Shown one piece after another: positions 18,276 to 26,310 of a DNA stretch of 64,000 bases. The first letter of the stretch is position 1. Each line of letters starts with the position of its first letter. The position numbers were made by a program, and so were the translations under genes. Origin of the DNA: CAYMEV01 sp964389675 [NCBI: uncultured Candidatus Sumerlaeota bacterium]. Its GTDB lineage: Bacteria; CAYMEV01. The stretch lies in NCBI GenBank assembly GCA_964389675.1, contig CAYMEV010000003.1, forward strand, positions 62,001-126,000, in the 5' to 3' direction. The notes under the pieces were generated by a model that saw nothing but the letters and a program-made list of their open reading frames with translations, made no database searches and was not told the DNA's origin.

Positions 18276-20276
18276 ATGAGTATTGTATTAATATTCCCTC
18301 CGACATGGGATGTCAGCCTGCCATACCTTTCTCTGCCATGCCTTTCAGCATACCTGAAAAAACTTGGGGTTGAAGTATGTTCCATTGATGCAAATATAGA
18401 ATCCTTTTATTTTCTTCTGGAAACGTCTAACCTGGAAGAAGTGAAGGAATATATAACCGGAAAGATCAGAAACCCGCTGGATAAAAAGCATGAGGTCTTC
18501 ATAAGGAGAGCCCTTGCAACATGTGATTTTATCATTGAAAAAAAGGATGAAGCTCTTGATTTCTTCAGGATCCCGGAAAACCTCAATAATTATCAGGGGC
18601 TCCTGTGGGCCAGCGATATCATTGAACAGACAATGGACCTCTATACGGCAAGGTATTACCCTATGTATTTCACCCTGTACGGGATTATAAACATGGTGAA
18701 AAAGTTTAATCCTGATGAGATCATTGACTTTGCTGAAAACCCTTCCTATCCACTGGCAGTGTTCTACCGGGACAGGCTTCTGCCCCGGATAGAGGCTGAA
18801 AAGCCATCAATTGTGGGCTTTTCCGCTATATCAAGGGACCAGATGCTGCATTCCGTCTATCTTGCAAATCTGATAAAGGGGCATTTTCCTGAAATCCATA
18901 CCACTATCGGGGGTTGTTTTATCAATGTGATCTCAGAGAAGATAAAAAGGGATTTCTATCCTCTGGGCAAGTATTTTGATACTGTTATCTTCGGCCAGGG
19001 CGAGATTCCGCTCTATAATCTGTACAGAATTATAAATGAAAAGAGTGATTATGAGAAAGACAGGAGAAATATACTCTCTCTCAGCGGGAAAGAAACTCCC
19101 ATGAAGCACTGCAATCTTTCATCCGAATATAAGGATTTTCCAGTCCCTGACTTCAGCGATTTTCCACTTGATAAATATATCTCAAATGACATTATGCTTC
19201 CATATCAGATGGCAAGCGGCTGTTATTATGGCAAATGTGCTTTTTGCAACAGCAAAAGCGCAACAGTGCCGGATTATACTGCCAAGAATCCATCGAAGGT
19301 ATACCAGGACCTTAAGGAACTGCAGAGCAGGTATAACTGCAGTATATTTCATATTAACGATGAAGCCCTGAACATCAATCTCTTCAGCAGTATTGCCGGG
19401 GACCTGTCAGGCCTTGGCCTGACTGTCTTTACTCAGGCACGTTTTGAGAAAGGGCTTGACAAGGAAAAACTGCTGAAACTTAAAAAGGCCGGAATAAAGA
19501 AGATAGCATTCGGGTTTGAATCTGGGAATGAACGGGTGCTTGGCCTGATGGAAAAGGGTTATGACCTGAAAGATGCAGGGATCATACTTGAAAACTGCCA
19601 TAGACTGGGAATAGAAGTCCATCTCTTTGGGATTATAGCCTTCCCTGGTGAAACAGATAAGGAAAGGGAAGACACTGTAAAATTTGTCAAGAATCTTTCA
19701 TCTTATAGAAAATCTCTTATGTTCGGTTATTTTTTCCATACATTTCTAATGGAGTACAATTCAAAGGTCTACAGGAACCCTTCTGATTATGGCATAGCGG
19801 AGATAATTGACAGGGAAAAGTTTAATTTTTATGCTGATTACCGCCTGAAGGATGAAAAAGAGATAATTGACGGCGAGACATTTCTTGAAATTAGGGATAA
19901 AATCCATAAGGAACTCTACGACAGCAAACCGGTGTCATGCAGGACACCATTTTTCAGTGATATTGTCTATCTGCATCACTTTGAACGAAGGCAGTATACC
20001 GATATCATTGGTAATAATGAAATGCCCTATGAAAAGAGGTTCATAACAAAGACAGTAATATCCGGAAAGGATGGGAATGCTCAGGACTACATATTCGATC
20101 TGCAGAATAAGAACCTGTTTTCCGTTGACAGAACTATGCAGGATATTTTCAATGCCTTGTTAAAAAATAGTTCCGGGGATCTGTCTTTTATAGCTCAGGA
20201 ACTGGGTATTCCTAAAATAATAGTAAAGCAGAAGATCCGTGATCACGGCTTTGAGTTTCTGTTTGAAAAAGCCTGA
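18276..20276 (+). CDS. B12-binding-domain radical SAM protein
   Basis: A 666-residue protein. The N-terminus (VLIFPPTWDVSLPYLSLPCLSAYLKKLG) opens a cobalamin-binding Rossmann-like domain that runs to about residue 260, with IVGFSAISRDQ and IGGCFINV. The radical SAM domain (about 310-540) carries the iron-sulfur cluster cysteines as CYYGKCAFC. A C-terminal region of about 120 residues ends in a small winged-helix-like segment. Family members perform methylations or rearrangements; the substrate is unknown. Positions upstream to an in-frame TAA at 18231 contain no other start codon, so the ATG at 18276 is the only choice, yet it lacks a ribosome site. Confidence 0.87.
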   Translation: MSIVLIFPPTWDVSLPYLSLPCLSAYLKKLGVEVCSIDANIESFYFLLETSNLEEVKEYITGKIRNPLDKKHEVFIRRALATCDFIIEKKDEALDFFRIPENLNNYQGLLWASDIIEQTMDLYTARYYPMYFTLYGIINMVKKFNPDEIIDFAENPSYPLAVFYRDRLLPRIEAEKPSIVGFSAISRDQMLHSVYLANLIKGHFPEIHTTIGGCFINVISEKIKRDFYPLGKYFDTVIFGQGEIPLYNLYRIINEKSDYEKDRRNILSLSGKETPMKHCNLSSEYKDFPVPDFSDFPLDKYISNDIMLPYQMASGCYYGKCAFCNSKSATVPDYTAKNPSKVYQDLKELQSRYNCSIFHINDEALNINLFSSIAGDLSGLGLTVFTQARFEKGLDKEKLLKLKKAGIKKIAFGFESGNERVLGLMEKGYDLKDAGIILENCHRLGIEVHLFGIIAFPGETDKEREDTVKFVKNLSSYRKSLMFGYFFHTFLMEYNSKVYRNPSDYGIAEIIDREKFNFYADYRLKDEKEIIDGETFLEIRDKIHKELYDSKPVSCRTPFFSDIVYLHHFERRQYTDIIGNNEMPYEKRFITKTVISGKDGNAQDYIFDLQNKNLFSVDRTMQDIFNALLKNSSGDLSFIAQELGIPKIIVKQKIRDHGFEFLFEKA

Positions 20277-20340
20277 ATTATTAGATAATGATGAATATTA
20301 AAAGAGGATATAGAATTATGAGGGGAATGAGCAGAAGAAA

Positions 20341-20925
20341 ATGAAATGCCCTGAATGCAGTGCGCAGATATATATTCATCCTTCTGCCCTTATGGCATAC
20401 TGTGAATCATGCAGCAGCATTATTGCAAATGATGGCAAGCTGATGGCTGGCCAGAAACTGGCCCATATTGCAAAGACCCCGACCCGGTTTTTAATTGGAA
20501 GAAAGATCAGCATTGATGGCATCATCTATGATATTTGCGGCTGTTCGAGGTTTGGGCATAAGCTTGGATTCTGGGATGAATGGCATCTGTTATCCGGTGA
20601 TTCAGACCCCTCCCTGATAATAGAGAATGAGGGCCTGCATGTCATTTGCAGGAAAACAGAGGTTCTGCCTTTATTTAAATTTCAGCCTGTGAATAGATAT
20701 GAAAGGGCAAATCTGGCAGGCTACGATACATTTGTCCAGGAGGCCGGCAAAGCAGTACTGATCGGTATGAAGGGCAATATTTTTGAAAAACTGCTGCCGG
20801 TATCTGAATTTTATTTTATAAAAGGGCTGAGCGGTGATAAAGTAATCAATATGTCATTCTTTGATGACAGGACTGCTGTCAAGGAAGGCAGTCCCCTGAA
20901 GTATGACCAGATAAAAATAGAATAA
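20341..20925 (+). CDS. DUF4178 protein with N-terminal zinc ribbon
   Basis: A 194-residue protein. It opens with a four-cysteine zinc-ribbon (CPEC ... CESC) followed by a DUF4178 domain, recognisable from the FLIGRKISIDGIIYDICGCSRFGHKLGFWDEWHLLSGD pattern read in parts. DUF4178 proteins commonly sit beside DUF350 membrane proteins, as here. The second copy at 21294 shares the layout but little sequence. Role unknown; membrane-associated maintenance has been suggested for related clusters. Confidence 0.75.
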   Translation: MKCPECSAQIYIHPSALMAYCESCSSIIANDGKLMAGQKLAHIAKTPTRFLIGRKISIDGIIYDICGCSRFGHKLGFWDEWHLLSGDSDPSLIIENEGLHVICRKTEVLPLFKFQPVNRYERANLAGYDTFVQEAGKAVLIGMKGNIFEKLLPVSEFYFIKGLSGDKVINMSFFDDRTAVKEGSPLKYDQIKIE

Positions 20926-20941
20926 TGAAGGAGGAGCTATT

Positions 20942-21283
20942 ATGAAAAAATATGCTGCATATTTTCTGATCTTGCTTTTTATGTTTTTCAGCTTCAGTAA
21001 TCTTTTATTTGCCGAGAACGGCGGCAGGGATATCGGCAGTATGATACAGAGGGCTGACAGGAACAGGTCTAATCTTTCATCATTTATAAGGGAACTTGTT
21101 TCAAGCATGATCTTCGGCCTGATAGGAATTCTTCTTGCTATCATAGGGTATAAGCTGTTTGACATAGTAACACCCTTTTCCCTGGCAAAAGAACTTGCTG
21201 AAGACCAGAATATTGCTGTTGGAATAGTTGTCGGAGCGATAATTATAGGTATCTCAATAATAGTATCAAAAGCGATCATTTAG
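20942..21283 (+). CDS. DUF350 membrane protein
   Basis: A 113-residue protein with a signal peptide or first membrane helix (KYAAYFLILLFMFFSFSNLLFA), then two more helices: SSMIFGLIGILLAIIGYKLFD and IAVGIVVGAIIIGISIIVSKAI. The second half matches the DUF350 (YjfL-like) repeat; many members have two repeats, this has one. AAGGAGG precedes the ATG. It is sandwiched between two DUF4178 genes. Confidence 0.78.
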   Translation: MKKYAAYFLILLFMFFSFSNLLFAENGGRDIGSMIQRADRNRSNLSSFIRELVSSMIFGLIGILLAIIGYKLFDIVTPFSLAKELAEDQNIAVGIVVGAIIIGISIIVSKAII

Positions 21284-21293
21284 AAAAAACCTG

Positions 21294-21938
21294 ATGATGC
21301 CTGTTTTAGAAAATGTCGTCTGCACGGTATGCGGAGCTTATAATAAGCTGTGCAATCCCAGGTCCATGTCTGTTGTCTGCCGCAGCTGCAGGTCTCTTAT
21401 CGACCTTAAAGGCGATGCCTGTCAGATTATTGGAAGATTCCCCGGGCATTTCCATAAACTGCCCCTTCATACAGGCTGGGAAGGAGTATATGCCGGGGAG
21501 AGCGTAAAGGTGGCAGGCAGGCTCAGATATGTTCTTGGCCTTAAGAAAAGAGATGATTATTATATCCTTTCTGAAGGGGGAAGGAACCTTCTGCTCATGG
21601 CCTGCGACGGCAAACCGGCTTTCTATGAATTAATCATGCCGATTGAGGCCATAGATCCGTATGATATAAAGAAAAGTCTTGTGATTGATAATAAAGAACA
21701 GGCCATAATTTCCAGCGGGATGGGAAGAATAGTACAGGCTGACGGTGAGGTCATCTGGAAAATAAGCAGGAATGATTACCTGGGATGGGTAGAGACAGCT
21801 GACTATGCGATCAGGTTCAGCAGGTATAATGTACGATACTATCGGTGCCTTGGCAGGAGCTGGATCGGTATCAGGGACATATTCGGCAGCCTTGACAGGA
21901 CACCATATACTGAAGTATTTCTCAAAAGTGGCCTTTAA
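21294..21938 (+). CDS. Second DUF4178 protein with N-terminal zinc ribbon
   Basis: A 214-residue protein with a CTVC ... CRSC zinc-ribbon at the N-terminus and a DUF4178-like domain (INxKGDACQIIGRFP region, then GWEGVYAGESVKVAGRL). It parallels the protein at 20341 and probably arose by an old duplication. It lies 10 bp after the DUF350 gene, so all three form one operon. An ATG one codon later (21297) is an alternative start. Confidence 0.72.
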   Translation: MMPVLENVVCTVCGAYNKLCNPRSMSVVCRSCRSLIDLKGDACQIIGRFPGHFHKLPLHTGWEGVYAGESVKVAGRLRYVLGLKKRDDYYILSEGGRNLLLMACDGKPAFYELIMPIEAIDPYDIKKSLVIDNKEQAIISSGMGRIVQADGEVIWKISRNDYLGWVETADYAIRFSRYNVRYYRCLGRSWIGIRDIFGSLDRTPYTEVFLKSGL

Positions 21939-22091
21939 CAGCAATTCTGAAATGGGCAGGGGCATGTGCAGGGTATTATAATAAAACTTTGCCGGGAAAA
22001 CTGGAAATATGGTTTTCTTACACAGGGTTCTCTGCAGGGGTATAAAAAAATTGTTAATCAGTAACAGATATGATACCATTGATCAGCTGAA

Positions 22092-23075
22092 ATGAAAGAG
22101 TCAAAAAAACCTGACAAGAAGAAACTGCTTAAAGAGCTGGTCGAGACCAATATAGAGAACAGGAAATCCCCCAAAAGAAAAGGCATGTACCGAAGGCAAT
22201 CCTCCTCCGGAGTTATTACTGATACCCTGAACATAGAATCATTTATCATTTCCTTTTTCATAATACTGCTTCTGGGAGTTTTCCTCTACAACTCGAACAT
22301 TTTCCCTGAAAGGACTGAATCTGAGAATGACCTTTACAGATTTAACGCTGATATTGTCAGAAAAAACCATGAGCAGTTTACTATCAGTGACCTGTTTAAA
22401 TTCGGTGTTTCAACAATAATCATAGACCCTGGCCATGGGGGCAGGGATCCGGGGACTGTCTCATCCTCCGGCCTGCAGGAAAAGGATATAGTGCTTGACA
22501 TTGCTCTATACCTCAAAGAAATACTGATTAAAAATACCCCTTTTAATATAATCATGACAAGGGATTCTGATGAAACATTAAGCCTGAGCAAAAGAGCGGC
22601 AATTGCAAATTCTGCCAACGGCGACCTTTTCATATCAATTCATCTGAATTATTCTTCCTATACATGGTTTTCAGGCATAGAAACCTATGTTCTTGGAATT
22701 GCGGATGATACGGATGCATTGGAAACAGCATCCCTTGAGAACTTTTCCGAAAATCTGACGGTATCCGAGATGAATGATATTCTGGAAAGGATAAAAAAGG
22801 ATTTCATATCCCAGGAGAGCAGCAGGTTTGCAGGTTTTATGCAGAAAAACCTTGTAGAATCACTTAAAAGCTATAATAATAAGCTTAAGAACATAGGAGT
22901 TAAAAAGGCCCCTTTTGTTGTCCTTGCAAAGGTAAAGATGCCCAGTTCGCTGATCGAAGTTGCGTTTTTATCAAGCAAAAAGGATGAGAAGCTCCTGAAA
23001 GACCCTTTATATCTCAGAGATATTGCAGAGGGGATATACAGGGGTATTATTGAGTATCTGGAAAATGAGGATTAA
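22092..23075 (+). CDS. N-acetylmuramoyl-L-alanine amidase (Amidase_3)
   Basis: A 327-residue inner-membrane-anchored periplasmic hydrolase that cuts the amide bond between MurNAc and the peptide stem. A membrane anchor spans about 53-75 (FIISFFIILLLGVFLY). The zinc amidase domain starts with IIIDPGHGGRDPGT (first His), then QEKD (Glu), SIHLNYS (second His), and closes with the catalytic Glu in SLIEVAFLSS. The cytoplasmic N-terminal 50 residues are highly basic. No LysM or AMIN domain is present. It is followed by the MamK-like actin gene, which has its own promoter. Confidence 0.92.
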   Translation: MKESKKPDKKKLLKELVETNIENRKSPKRKGMYRRQSSSGVITDTLNIESFIISFFIILLLGVFLYNSNIFPERTESENDLYRFNADIVRKNHEQFTISDLFKFGVSTIIIDPGHGGRDPGTVSSSGLQEKDIVLDIALYLKEILIKNTPFNIIMTRDSDETLSLSKRAAIANSANGDLFISIHLNYSSYTWFSGIETYVLGIADDTDALETASLENFSENLTVSEMNDILERIKKDFISQESSRFAGFMQKNLVESLKSYNNKLKNIGVKKAPFVVLAKVKMPSSLIEVAFLSSKKDEKLLKDPLYLRDIAEGIYRGIIEYLENED

Positions 23076-23082
23076 AAAACTA

Positions 23083-23118
23083 TTGCAAAAGATTTAATTA
23101 TTTAGTATAAAATCTTTT
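23083..23118 (+). promoter_or_regulatory. Promoter with overlapping inverted repeat, mamK-like gene
   Basis: TTGCAA (23083-23088) and TATAAA (23106-23111) are separated by 17 bp. A 9-bp inverted repeat, AAAAGATTT (23087-23095) and AAATCTTTT (23110-23118), overlaps both elements, as an operator would. Alternatively it is a weak terminator for the amidase gene. Confidence 0.6.
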
Positions 23119-23146
23119 AGAGTGTTATTAAATTAGGAGATGAAAA

Positions 23147-24214
23147 ATGACCGATTCTAAAAACAGCAGTACCAAGAAGAAATCGCCTGAAACTCTCGAT
23201 ACAGTCTTTATTGGTATCGACCTGGGGACATCAAGAAGCGCTATTGTCACTAACAGCGGTTCCCAGCAATGGGTAAGGTCTATTATAGGCTGGCCGAAGG
23301 ATTTTGTATCAAAGAAGCTTCTTAAAAAACCTGTCCTTATAGGTGATGAGGTTTTTGAACATAAGCTTGCCCTTGATATTTACAGACCCCTTGAGAGAGG
23401 TATTATAAAAACAGGCAGTGATAAAAGCGAGGAATCTGCATTATTACTGGTAAAACATCTTGTCAGCAGCGGCCTTGAAGCCATCAAGGAATATCAAAAA
23501 GCCTTTGCAGTAGTAGGAGTACCTTCAATGGCTTCAGAAGCCAACAGGGACTCGATAAAGCACTCACTCAAAGGACTCGTGAACGGCCTTATGATCGTAA
23601 CTGAGCCTTTTGCTGTTGCATACAATGAAGACAGCCTGTCAAACAGCATCATAATAGATATCGGGGCCGGAACATGTGATTTCTGCATTATGCATGGTAC
23701 CATTCCCGGAGATGATGATCAGGTAACCATCTATGAAGCTGGCGATTATATTGATGACCAGCTTTTTGACAGCCTTCTGGAAACATATCCGGAAGCACAG
23801 TTCACCAAGCACATGGCAACAATGTGGAAGGAAAAATACTCTTTTGTAGGAGACCCTCCAGAGCCAGTAAAGGTAACAATGCCGGTAAAAGGAAAACCTG
23901 TGACTTTTGACATCACCGATAATATAAGAAAATCCTGTGAATCCATAGTACCGTCCATAGTGGAAGTAATAAAAGACCTTATTGCGAATTTTGACCCTGA
24001 ATTCCAGGAGGAAGCCAGAAATAATATTATAATTGCAGGGGGATGCAGTTCTATACGGGGATTACCGGAATACATAGAGGACAATCTGAGTGAGATTGGC
24101 GGTGCCAAGGTCAGGACAGTAAAGGACCCTCTTTACTGCGGTGCCACGGGAGCCCGTATGATAGCAGAGGATACCCCTATGGAAGACTGGGCAAAGCTTG
24201 CAAAATCAAAATGA
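23147..24214 (+). CDS. MamK-like bacterial actin
   Basis: A 355-residue actin-fold ATPase. The phosphate-1 loop is GIDLGTSRSAIV, phosphate-2 is IIIDIGAGTCDF, and the adenosine loop is IIIAGGCSSIRGL. The similarity to MamK runs along the whole chain: IGWPKDFVSKKLL, PLERGIIK, TEPFAVAYN, EAGDYIDDQLFDS, WKEKYSFVG and the final KDPLYCGATGARMIAEDTP-DW block line up with the magnetosome protein as I remember it. It should polymerise into cytoskeletal filaments. No other magnetosome gene is nearby. GGAG lies 10 bp before the ATG. It converges on birA with a 9-bp overlap. Confidence 0.9.
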   Translation: MTDSKNSSTKKKSPETLDTVFIGIDLGTSRSAIVTNSGSQQWVRSIIGWPKDFVSKKLLKKPVLIGDEVFEHKLALDIYRPLERGIIKTGSDKSEESALLLVKHLVSSGLEAIKEYQKAFAVVGVPSMASEANRDSIKHSLKGLVNGLMIVTEPFAVAYNEDSLSNSIIIDIGAGTCDFCIMHGTIPGDDDQVTIYEAGDYIDDQLFDSLLETYPEAQFTKHMATMWKEKYSFVGDPPEPVKVTMPVKGKPVTFDITDNIRKSCESIVPSIVEVIKDLIANFDPEFQEEARNNIIIAGGCSSIRGLPEYIEDNLSEIGGAKVRTVKDPLYCGATGARMIAEDTPMEDWAKLAKSK

Positions 24215-24934
24215 GGGAGCTGTAATCAGTATCTCAGCGCTTTTCAGGGAAATGGTTGAATTTCCTGATCTTACATAAAGCGTGCCATCATTGCTGATAT
24301 CTAATATCCTGCCTGTCACAGGTTCATCGCAAAAGGGCTTTATTATCTGTATATCATGATCCGGCCTGTAGAGCAGGTTCCTGTACATCTCTGTCATTTC
24401 CTGTAAACCTGTCTTTTTGTCATAAGACTCTATATTTTCAAGAAGCAGGGATAATGCATCTTCAACTGCTATCTTCCTGTCAGAATACCTCTCAAGGCAG
24501 GTGTAATTCTCTATATCTTTGCAGGACTCGTCATAATATATATTTATTCCAATACCCATAATATATAATACATCATTTTCAACGGGGATACCTTCATTGA
24601 GGATACCGCATACCTTTTTGCTTTCAATAAGTATATCGTTTGGCCATTTGATTCTTATATCATTGCAATTTATAAGCGATCTGATAGTATCAAATGCCGA
24701 GAGGGATGATATCAGCATAAGCCTGAATGCAAGGCCCTGAATGCTTCCGGCCAGATTGCCATAGCTCAGGTATATCCCTTTATTTCTTGGTGATGCCCAG
24801 AATCTCCTGTTCCTGCCCTTTCCTCCTGACTGAGCCTCGGCAGCTACTGCCAGGGGAGTCAGCCCATCTGCCTTATAAAGGCGTTTGAGCTCTTCATTGG
24901 TGGAATCAAGCTCTTTATACCGTTTGATCAGCAT
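24206..24934 (-). CDS. birA: Biotin-protein ligase
   Basis: A 242-residue enzyme that activates biotin with ATP and attaches it to carrier proteins such as MmdC in this window. The catalytic core has AAEAQSGGKGRNRRFWASP, with the GRGRR-type biotinyl-AMP loop as GKGRNRR, then IKWPNDILI and GILNE. A C-terminal SH3-like domain is present (GRILDISNDGTLYV). The N-terminal DNA-binding domain of E. coli BirA is absent, so it is a class I ligase without repressor function. It starts 10 bp downstream of nadC. Confidence 0.92.
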   Translation of the reverse strand: MLIKRYKELDSTNEELKRLYKADGLTPLAVAAEAQSGGKGRNRRFWASPRNKGIYLSYGNLAGSIQGLAFRLMLISSLSAFDTIRSLINCNDIRIKWPNDILIESKKVCGILNEGIPVENDVLYIMGIGINIYYDESCKDIENYTCLERYSDRKIAVEDALSLLLENIESYDKKTGLQEMTEMYRNLLYRPDHDIQIIKPFCDEPVTGRILDISNDGTLYVRSGNSTISLKSAEILITAPSF

Positions 24935-24944
24935 TTATTCAGTA

Positions 24945-25796
24945 TTATTCAATATTGTCAAGAAGGAGGCTTATGTCTACAGCTGTTGATTTCATGATAA
25001 GGGAGGAGCTTGACAGGAAATCTATCTTCAGGTCCTTATATTCATCTATATTGTTCATGTTAATGCCACCTGAAACCTCAATCAATACTTTTCCATGAGA
25101 GAAATCGACAACCTCTTTAAGACGGTCTCCTGACAGATTGTCGATCAGAATGATATCTGCATTGCTGTCAATAGCTTCCTTTGCCTGCTCAAGGCTTCCT
25201 ACCTCAACTTCTATGGTATAGGCAGGGGGGACTGAATCGCGCACTTTCTGGATAGTTTTTGATATTGAACCGACAGCGCTGATGTGGTTTTCTTTTATCA
25301 GGATCCCCGATTCAAGGTTATACCTGTGGTTATACCCTCCGCCATGTTTTACGGCCCATTTTTGAAAGATCCTTAGTCCCGGAAGGGTTTTTCTTGTATC
25401 AAGGAGCTTGATACCCGTTCCTTTAAGCTTATCCGCCATTTTTCTTGTATATGTTGCAATTCCGGATAGATGGGAAAGGAGGTTTAAGGCAACCCTTTCT
25501 GCGGACAGTATTGAAGCTGTAAAACCGTTAATTGTTATCAGTTTTGTCCCCCTGGAGATGAATGCGCCATTCTTGAAAGGAGAGAAGATGCTTATATTGG
25601 CGTCAAGCTTCTTAAAGCATCTCTCGAATATCACTATGCCCGATATAATAAAATCCTGTTTTGCAATTACAAAGGCTGATGATTTTTTTCCCGGCGAGAC
25701 AGTGCTTCGTGTGGTGATATCATTAAATGCCCTGTCTTCGATCAGGCTGTCTTCAATTATCTTGTCTATCAAAAATAAATCTTCATTTCTTACCAT
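24945..25796 (-). CDS. nadC: Nicotinate-nucleotide pyrophosphorylase (quinolinate phosphoribosyltransferase)
   Basis: A 283-residue enzyme of NAD synthesis that converts quinolinate and PRPP to nicotinate mononucleotide. Markers are the early DITTRST, LLSHLSGIATYTRK, the PRPP/quinolinate site TRKTLPGLR and KHGGGYNHR, LIKENH, and the barrel strands VEVEVGSLEQAKEA, ILIDN and EVSGGI. The length is normal. AGGAGG lies before the ATG. No nadA or nadB is in the window. It is transcribed with birA. Confidence 0.95.
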   Translation of the reverse strand: MVRNEDLFLIDKIIEDSLIEDRAFNDITTRSTVSPGKKSSAFVIAKQDFIISGIVIFERCFKKLDANISIFSPFKNGAFISRGTKLITINGFTASILSAERVALNLLSHLSGIATYTRKMADKLKGTGIKLLDTRKTLPGLRIFQKWAVKHGGGYNHRYNLESGILIKENHISAVGSISKTIQKVRDSVPPAYTIEVEVGSLEQAKEAIDSNADIILIDNLSGDRLKEVVDFSHGKVLIEVSGGINMNNIDEYKDLKIDFLSSSSLIMKSTAVDISLLLDNIE

Positions 25797-25836
25797 AAAA
25801 AATCCTCCTGGACAGCTTTTTAATACTTGTGTAATA

Positions 25837-26283
25837 CTATATTATTTTTTCATCCTTAAGTACCTGGATGACATATTCATAAGCTTCTTTGCCTTCTTTG
25901 TCCTTATTCCCATTCTTGTCAAATACAATGAAATGAGGTATCGAACTAAGCCTGAACTGTTTTACAACCGGGCTTTCCCAGTCGATCCTCTTTATTCCCG
26001 GCCTGTTGATGTCTATCTTTATTACTGCTATATCATCTCTCTTATCCTGGAGTTTGGCAAGAAGAGGTGATATTCTGACGCAGGGAGGGCAATATTCCGA
26101 GTAGAAGTCAATTATGTTTATTTTGCCCCTGTGCAGCATGGATTCAATATCTATCTCCTGATTGCCTGCAGGATTATCAAGAATTCTGCCCTTATCAGGT
26201 TCAGCCTCTTTTTTGCAGTTGATGCTGGCCATAAGCAGGAATAATGCAATTGCTACAAGTAATAATCTGTTTATCTGTTTCAT
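25837..26283 (-). CDS. Thioredoxin-like lipoprotein
   Basis: A 148-residue protein with a lipoprotein signal ending MASINC at Cys23, so it is probably anchored in the cell envelope. The thioredoxin domain has the active site YCPPC and the cis-proline segment SSIPHFIVFD. The CPPC pair resembles oxidising or thiol-exchange members. It probably acts on periplasmic disulfides; the partner is unknown. It lies 27 bp downstream of the receiver-domain gene and 40 bp upstream of nadC in the same direction. Confidence 0.88.
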   Translation of the reverse strand: MKQINRLLLVAIALFLLMASINCKKEAEPDKGRILDNPAGNQEIDIESMLHRGKINIIDFYSEYCPPCVRISPLLAKLQDKRDDIAVIKIDINRPGIKRIDWESPVVKQFRLSSIPHFIVFDKNGNKDKEGKEAYEYVIQVLKDEKII

Positions 26284-26310
26284 CCTGAAAATTAATATCC
26301 TCCATATTTT

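Noticed and set aside
23147-24214. Possible magnetosome gene cluster
   Set aside because: Only the actin is MamK-like; none of the membrane, protease or transporter mam genes is found within 20 kb on either side.
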